Part shown: positions 58,771 through 64,000 of the stretch, one piece after another
Numbering within the stretch: position 1 is the first letter of the stretch
Layout: each line of letters opens with the position of its first letter
Made by a program: the position numbers and the translations under genes
Notes under the pieces: generated by a model
Seen by the model: the letters and a program-made list of their open reading frames with translations, nothing else
What the model was told of the DNA's origin: nothing
Databases searched by the model: none
NCBI GenBank assembly: GCA_021464245.1
Contig: JADCRB010000109.1
Span: forward strand, 620,001-684,000
Source: Carallia brachiata
Lineage: Eukaryota > Streptophyta > Magnoliopsida > Malpighiales > Rhizophoraceae
DNA length: 64,000 bases
Direction: 5' to 3'

Positions 58771-59178
58771 TAGTTATAATATCTGTAGCCCAAGTCGGTT
58801 TATTGTGTGTTTGGCGTCTTCATTTATCTAAAATTATTGAAAGAATGCATCATATAAATACAATTAAATCTAAATAAATTTTTTTATATTTAATTATAGT
58901 GTTAATAAATTTAAAACCTCACAACGTGCTGTTTGTATTGAATCCTCTAATACACTGGAGATGTGCTTCAAGTCAATACTTAAAAAAGTGCATCCAATCA
59001 CCAATTGGTTTTCTTTTATTACATTAAAAAAAAAAAGAGCAATATAATAAGCCATTGCGACTCCAATAAATAGTCTCAGGTAGTTCCCAACGTTTTTGTA
59101 AGGTTGACATGAGCATCATATAATCAGTTGAGGTTTGCTGTGTTTTTGTGGTTTGAATCTTTTTCAATATTCCTCCAG

Positions 59179-59212
<34 letters not shown>

Positions 59213-59560
59213 AGCTCGCTTAGTCTCGTCAAAGCTTCAAGTGTCCAGTGTCAGCTGGTCAAGCGAGGTAAACTTAGTTTCACTACCCTTTAACTCTTGT
59301 TTTCTTTTCCATGTTTTGAATTTGGATTTATATAAATAAAAAATAATCCTTCTCCCAGTATGTTCATAGGTTTTAACTTTATAATTTTTTATAATTTTTT
59401 TTTTATTGAGAGTTGAAGTCCAACCGATAAGGAAAGGAGAATAAGAGTTAGGAAGTCCAGAGAGTTAGAAGATAAATCCTTTAACTACTGCAATAATGTT
59501 GCACTTTTTTTATAATTAATTTTTGTGTAAGTATTGAAATAGATACTTCTTGGTCCAAGA
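58771..59560. other. Spacer between element 3 and NLR3 leader
   Basis: It is AT-rich and includes a (CT)n tract (59184-59212) just before the NLR3 leader. The predicted NLR3 donor GCGAG/GTAAAC is at 59267/59268, matching the other two leaders. No other gene is seen. Confidence 0.5.
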
Positions 59561-59570
59561 CCATGAAATG

Positions 59571-59682
59571 TTTTTTTTTTTTGGTCATTTTAAAATTTAA
59601 CTATGAACATTACATAGGAGAAGGGGGGCATGTAGTCCAGGTGAGGGTCGAACCCCCACCACTTGAGTTATAGCTCACCCAT
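59571..59682 (-). mobile_element. Short tRNA-derived SINE in the NLR3 leader
   Basis: The minus strand has GTGAGCTATAACTCAAGTGG (A-box region) and GGGGTTCGACCCTCACC (B box), then a short body ending in CCAAAAAAAAAAA. A 7-bp TSD TGAAATG flanks it (59564-59570, 59683-59689). Confidence 0.75.
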
Positions 59683-59689
59683 TGAAATG

Positions 59690-60273
59690 GTTTTTTAAAC
59701 AAGACAAATGTTCAAGTCTTGTCTTTGGGCCTCTAAAAGATTTGTCACAAGATGGGGTGTTGCGAGACTTGACATTATATGTCAGTCTAGATGCATAGCC
59801 CAGATAGTTTGAATTTCCGGCTATTTTGTTGGTAATCCTCCTAATAAAATTTAAATTAAAAGGTTAATATATAAAAATATTATTAATTTTATTTAAAATA
59901 ATAAATTTAATACAAATTTTAAAAAATAATAGTTCTCTTCTTTAAATTTTTTTTGTAATAAATTTAATACACCGTAAAATTTTTTAAATAAAATTTATCT
60001 GTTTTAATGATATGACACTTATACATGTCACCAAATATTAACATATCAGACATATTTTTATAAATTTGTCATCGAAACTGATGGTTTCTGTTCATATGAA
60101 ATTATTACGCGTTAGATTTGTTAAAAATAAATTCAAATATGAGTAAATTATTATTTTTCAAAATTAATATTAAAATTATTATTTTATATAAAATTAATGG
60201 TATTTTTGTATATTTAACCATAAATTAAAAGTGTTCTGAACTGGTTGTGACACTTATGTTAGAATATCTTAAT
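59690..60273. other. AT-rich spacer
   Basis: No gene or element boundary was recognised between the short SINE and the Tourist-type MITE. Confidence 0.5.
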
Positions 60274-60276
60274 TTA

Positions 60277-61526
60277 GGATCCGTTTGAAGACGCTGTCAG
60301 TTTTTTATTTCTATTTTTCATTTTCTGTTTTTTTATTTTTGCTATTTATTAAATTTTTGTATTTATTGCTGTCAATTTTTGTTTTTTTTATAAGAATAAA
60401 AAAATAGATAAAAAAAGGATAGTGAGAGAAATGGTAAAAAGAGTATAAATATAGAGAGGAAAATGGGAGAGAGAGAGAGAATGAGTAAAGAGAATGGTAG
60501 AGAGAGAAAAAGGAGAGAGAAAGAGAGAAGAAAGAGAATGAGTATAGAGAATGACAGAAAGAGAAAGGATAAAGAAAGAAAGAGTAAACAGAATAGTAGA
60601 TAGAGAAAAATGAGAGAGAGAGGGTAGAGAGAGAATGAGTAGAGAAAATGACAAAGAGAGAAAAGAGAGAAAGGGTAGAGAAAGAACAAGTAAAGAGAAT
60701 GATAGAGAGAGAAAAATGAGAGAGGACGGTAGAGAGAGAATGAGTAGAGAGACTGATAAAACAAGAAAAAAAAGAGTCTGGGTAGAGAGAGAATGAGTAG
60801 AGAGAGAAAAAGGAGAAAGAAAGGGTAGAGATATAATAATAGAGCGAGAAAAAGAAGAGAGAATGTGGGTAGATAGAAAGGAGAGAGAATCTGAGTAAAC
60901 AGAGAATGGTAGAGAGAAAAAAGAGAGAGAGAGAGAGAGAGGGCAGAGAGAGAACGAGTAAAGAGAATGATAGAGCAAGAAAAAGAAGAGAATGGTAGAG
61001 AGAAAAAAATGAGAGAGAGAGCAAGTGTACAGAGAATGAGTAGAGAGAATGGTTGAGGGAGAAAAAGGAGAGAGAGTGAGTGGATAGAGGGATAATTAGT
61101 AGAGAGAATGGTAGAAAGAGAAAAAGGAGAAAGAGGGTAGAGAAAGAATGAGTAAAGAGAGAAGAGAGAGAGAGAATGGTAGAGATAGAAAAAGAGAGAG
61201 AGGGTAGAGAGAGAATAGTAGAGATAGAAAAAGGCAAGAGAGGGTAGAGAGATAATGAGTAGTGAGAGAAAAAATATAGAGAGATAGACAGATGATGAGT
61301 AATGATAAAAGGGTAAATAGAGAGAAAACAGATTGTGAGAGAAAGTATAGAAAAAAAGTGAAAAATAAAATCAGAAAGTTAGTTTTATTATTTTTCTAAT
61401 TCATTTTTTTAAAAAAACACTTTTCAACAAAAAATAGAAAACAAAATTAATACCAAACATGTTTTCTGTTTTTTTTATAAAAAATAAACAAAAAAACATA
61501 AAATAAAATCCATTCCAAACGGAGCC
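60277..61526. mobile_element. Tourist/PIF-Harbinger-type MITE with GA-rich minisatellite, copy B
   Basis: TIRs GGATCCGTTTGA and CCAAACGGAGCC (inverse GGCTCCGTTTGG) are flanked by the 3-bp TSD TTA (60274-60276, 61527-61529). The interior is the reverse complement of copy A: degenerate GGTAGAGAGAGAATGAGTA units over about 900 bp. The long Ser/Leu/Phe frames on the minus strand (60311-61237 and others) are composition artefacts. Confidence 0.82.
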
Positions 61527-61689
61527 TTAGTGTTTGCGTTCTAATGATTCTATTTTACCTTTGGTCATATATATAATTCAAAAGCAAAGAATTTTAATGT
61601 CCCCCCAGGTTTGTTGTGTGCTTATATGAGACCTTAAAATGATACATTAGTATGCTGATAAAAAATTAAATTTGGTGGCTAGCTTCAAA

Positions 61690-63825
61690 ATGAACTTCTT
61701 TGATGCTGCATGGAAGTACTTTGTAATGGTTAAAGATATATCGGAATCTGGTTATGAGTAGATACGCTGCAACCGAAGCATCAATGAAATTTTGCGTATT
61801 CTGGAAAGCGAAGTAGAAGATTTAAGAAGCCGAGAAGAGGACATGAACACAGAGTTAGCAGGCATAGAGCTCCGGCATGGGAAGAAGCGAAAAAGAGAAG
61901 TTGAAAATTGGTTGAGAAATGTCCAGAGAAATAAAAATGAAGTGGAGCAGATAAAACAGGAATTCATGGAAACCAGTTACTTTTCACCATCACGGCTGGG
62001 AAAGCTTGTGGAAAAGAATAATCAGGAGGCAGCAGAGCTTGTCGAGCAAGGCAGATTCCCTGAAGGGCTTTCAATTGATGTACGTCAATGCAGAGGAGAA
62101 GAACCATTGACTACAGAATTAGTTGGTCAGGCTGCACAAAGAAACTTGGAACAGATATGGAAATGCTTGATGAATGCTGAAACTTTTTGCATTGGAATCC
62201 ATGGAATGGGTGGAGTTGGTAAAACAACCATTGCCACTCACATTTACAATCGGATTCTGGAAGGCACGGGTTCCTTTGATTGTGTTTTAGAGGTGTCTGT
62301 ATCACAAGAGTCAAGCGTTCACAAATTGCAAAATGATATTGCAAAAGAAGCTCATATAGATCTATCGGGGGAAGATGATGAAATGAAGAGGGCTGCTAAG
62401 TTGTTCAGACTGCTAAGAAGAAGAAAGAAATTTGTGCTAATTTTAGATGATGTTTGGAAGCCTTTTCCTTTGGAGAAAGTAGGAATTCCAATTCGTGTTG
62501 ATGGAGGGAAATTATTGTTGACTACTCGTATGCTGAAGGTATGTCGAGGAATGGGTTATCAGGAAATTGTTAAAGTTGAACCTCTTTCCATGGAAGAATC
62601 ATATGAACCTTTCATGGAAAAGCTTGGCTCCAACAGGGTGCTCCGAGATTTAGAAGAAATTATGATGATTGGTGCCAAAGAATGTGCTGGATAATTCGTA
62701 GACCTTAAATTCCTTGACCTCTCTGGAATGGAAAAACAAAAGCTATTTGAAAGTGGGTTGCTACAAAAGTTTTCCAATTTGCAATGCCTCAGAGTTCATA
62801 ATCCAGGCGTTGATTTGCAGGTTACGGAACTTATTAGCCTCAGTCAGCTGGAGGCTTTGGGCATAACATTTCATCATTTTGACAAGTTTAATTCATATAT
62901 TAGATCTTAGCATTGGCAGAGGCTTAGTCAATACTACATTCGACTTGTTACTTACTCGATTGCTATGGACAGAATTGACAGTAAAGTTGTACAAATTGAC
63001 AACTGCAGCTCTGTTGGACCAGTCCAAGTCCTCTTTCTCCCTGAAAATATGCATGAGCTCAATATTTACAGCTGCCATTCACTTACTGGCTTATCAGATC
63101 TTTTGCCCGCTCTCAAGGATGTCAAACACTTGGAGAAATGTACCGTTGAGCTGAATGAAGGGATGGAGAGCATCTGGTCAACAAGCTCCTTAGGAGAAGG
63201 CGTAGAGTCCCGCATCACAGCTATCCTATTGTTAAATAGCCTTAAAGTGCTTTCAGTTCGCTATTTGCCAAAATTGAACACCATCTTTGATAGTTAAGGT
63301 TTCAGACTTGGACAAGCAAAGAACAGATGTTTTGCCAACCTTGAGCAACTAATCCTCAAGGACTGTGGTAGACTCAAACATCTGTTCACTTTTGAGTTAG
63401 TGCATCACCTCCAGAAATCGGTACAAATTTCTGTATTCCACTGCCATGACTTGGAAGATGTTATAGCGACAGGAGAACAATCTTCTAATGACGAAAACTA
63501 CAACAACCACCAAAGAATTGTACTGCCAAAGTTACAGAAACTAGAATTGATAAAGCTTCCAAAACTGAATCACATTTGTGAAGGAACAATGCTTTGTCAT
63601 TCTGTTCAGGAAGTTACAATAGATCAATGTCCCGGGGTTAAGAGACTCCCATTAACCATGGAGGCGACAAATGGACAGGTATCATTGCCATCACCTCTCT
63701 CATTAAAGAAAATCTGTGGACAGAAAAGTTGGTGGGATTCTCTCGAATGGGATCATCCTGATTCTAAATCTGTTCTGCAACCTCTCTTTCCGGAGATCCA
63801 GTTGCAGCCTCCCAGGTGGTTTTGA
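61690..63825 (+). pseudogene. NLR3: CNL pseudogene with large internal deletion
   Basis: The start region (ATG 61690) matches the other two copies but meets TAG after 23 codons. 61792-62694 is open for 300 codons: coiled-coil-like N terminus, P-loop GMGGVGKTT (138-146), KFVLILDDVW, LLLTTR, ending KECAG then TAA. Next comes LRR sequence (DLKFLDLSGMEK), so about 850 bp present in NLR2 (about 40322-41174: GLPL, RNBS-D, MHD and first LRRs) are missing. The LRR remainder has stops at 62908-62910 and 63295-63297; the last piece is 63400-63825 with the family's C-terminal LEWDHPDSKSVL. It is more diverged from NLR1 and NLR2 than they are from each other. Confidence 0.92.
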
Positions 63826-64000
63826 CAGGTAACTTCTGACTACCAACTTGATTTCAGCAACCATTGACGATTTCATTAGGATGGAATTTTTCATGTTCTA
63901 TTTTGGAATCATCAAATTGCAGCCTGTGGTAGTATATATACATTGCACATATACAAGAAACATAATTATCTGTAGAACCAAAAATTGATGCACCTGATCG
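63826..64000 (+). other. 3' flank of NLR3
   Basis: There is no further coding sequence; the window ends within the NLR3 3' region. Confidence 0.5.

Noticed and set aside
60311..61237. 308-codon minus-strand open frame
   Set aside because: The same minisatellite in the second MITE copy, reverse orientation; composition artefact.
1..64000. CRISPR arrays, bacterial operons, ribosomal RNA genes, intact tRNA genes
   Set aside because: None seen. The tRNA-like A/B boxes belong to SINE-type sequences without a full cloverleaf, and the repeats are eukaryotic transposons and microsatellites.

Overview
This is plant nuclear DNA, almost certainly from a eudicot. It is AT-rich and its genes have introns. 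It carries CC-NB-ARC-LRR resistance-gene homologues and is crowded with LTR retrotransposons, MITEs, SINE- and LINE-type retroposons. I cannot name the species from sequence alone.

Layout. (1) 23-1711 (minus): a two-exon membrane-anchored SAM-dependent methyltransferase; the splice is frame-consistent. (2) 5705-11424: an old Ty3/gypsy element (element 1, minus) that has lost nearly all of pol but keeps gag and a decayed WUSCHEL-type homeobox gene. (3) 11425-20950: gene-poor DNA with a tRNA-derived SINE (13-bp target-site duplication, TSD) and a 5'-truncated LINE (11-bp TSD). (4) 20960-25300: first NLR copy (NLR1; one stop near the N terminus, one 2-bp deletion before the LRRs). (5) 25691-27830: a hAT-type MITE, then an orphan NLR 5' leader split by a solo LTR (perfect TSD). 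(6) 28457-36372: a decayed chromodomain-bearing gypsy element (plus) whose 5' LTR holds a 1.7-kb hAT-like element. (7) 37149-43684: another hAT MITE, the second NLR copy (NLR2; a clean 793-codon ORF downstream, about a dozen 1-base losses upstream), and a Tourist/Harbinger-type MITE. (8) 45148-46954 (minus): a four-exon nascent polypeptide-associated complex alpha subunit gene with a frame-breaking 5-bp duplication. (9) 48492-58765: a 10.3-kb Tat-lineage gypsy element (element 3, minus), with LTRs of 770 and 812 bp and a perfect 5-bp TSD. (10) 59571-63825: a SINE, a second Tourist-type MITE in opposite orientation, and a third NLR copy (NLR3) that is clearly a pseudogene.

Main discovery. Element 3 carries, downstream of pol, in sense orientation and just before its 3' LTR, an uninterrupted 205-codon ORF with the full architecture of a WUSCHEL-clade transcription factor: WOX homeodomain, WUS-box and a C-terminal EAR-like LxLxL motif. 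Element 1, a much older relative, has the same gene at the same place with three stops in the homeodomain. A developmental regulator therefore appears to be a stable passenger of this retrotransposon lineage. The LTRs of the family also carry paired long hairpins next to the TATA box.

The NLR copies share a leader with a predicted 5'-UTR intron, NLR1 and NLR2 share a 3' flank, and transposons inserted at different times let the order of events be read from the window itself. No NLR copy here has an uninterrupted full-length reading frame as assembled.
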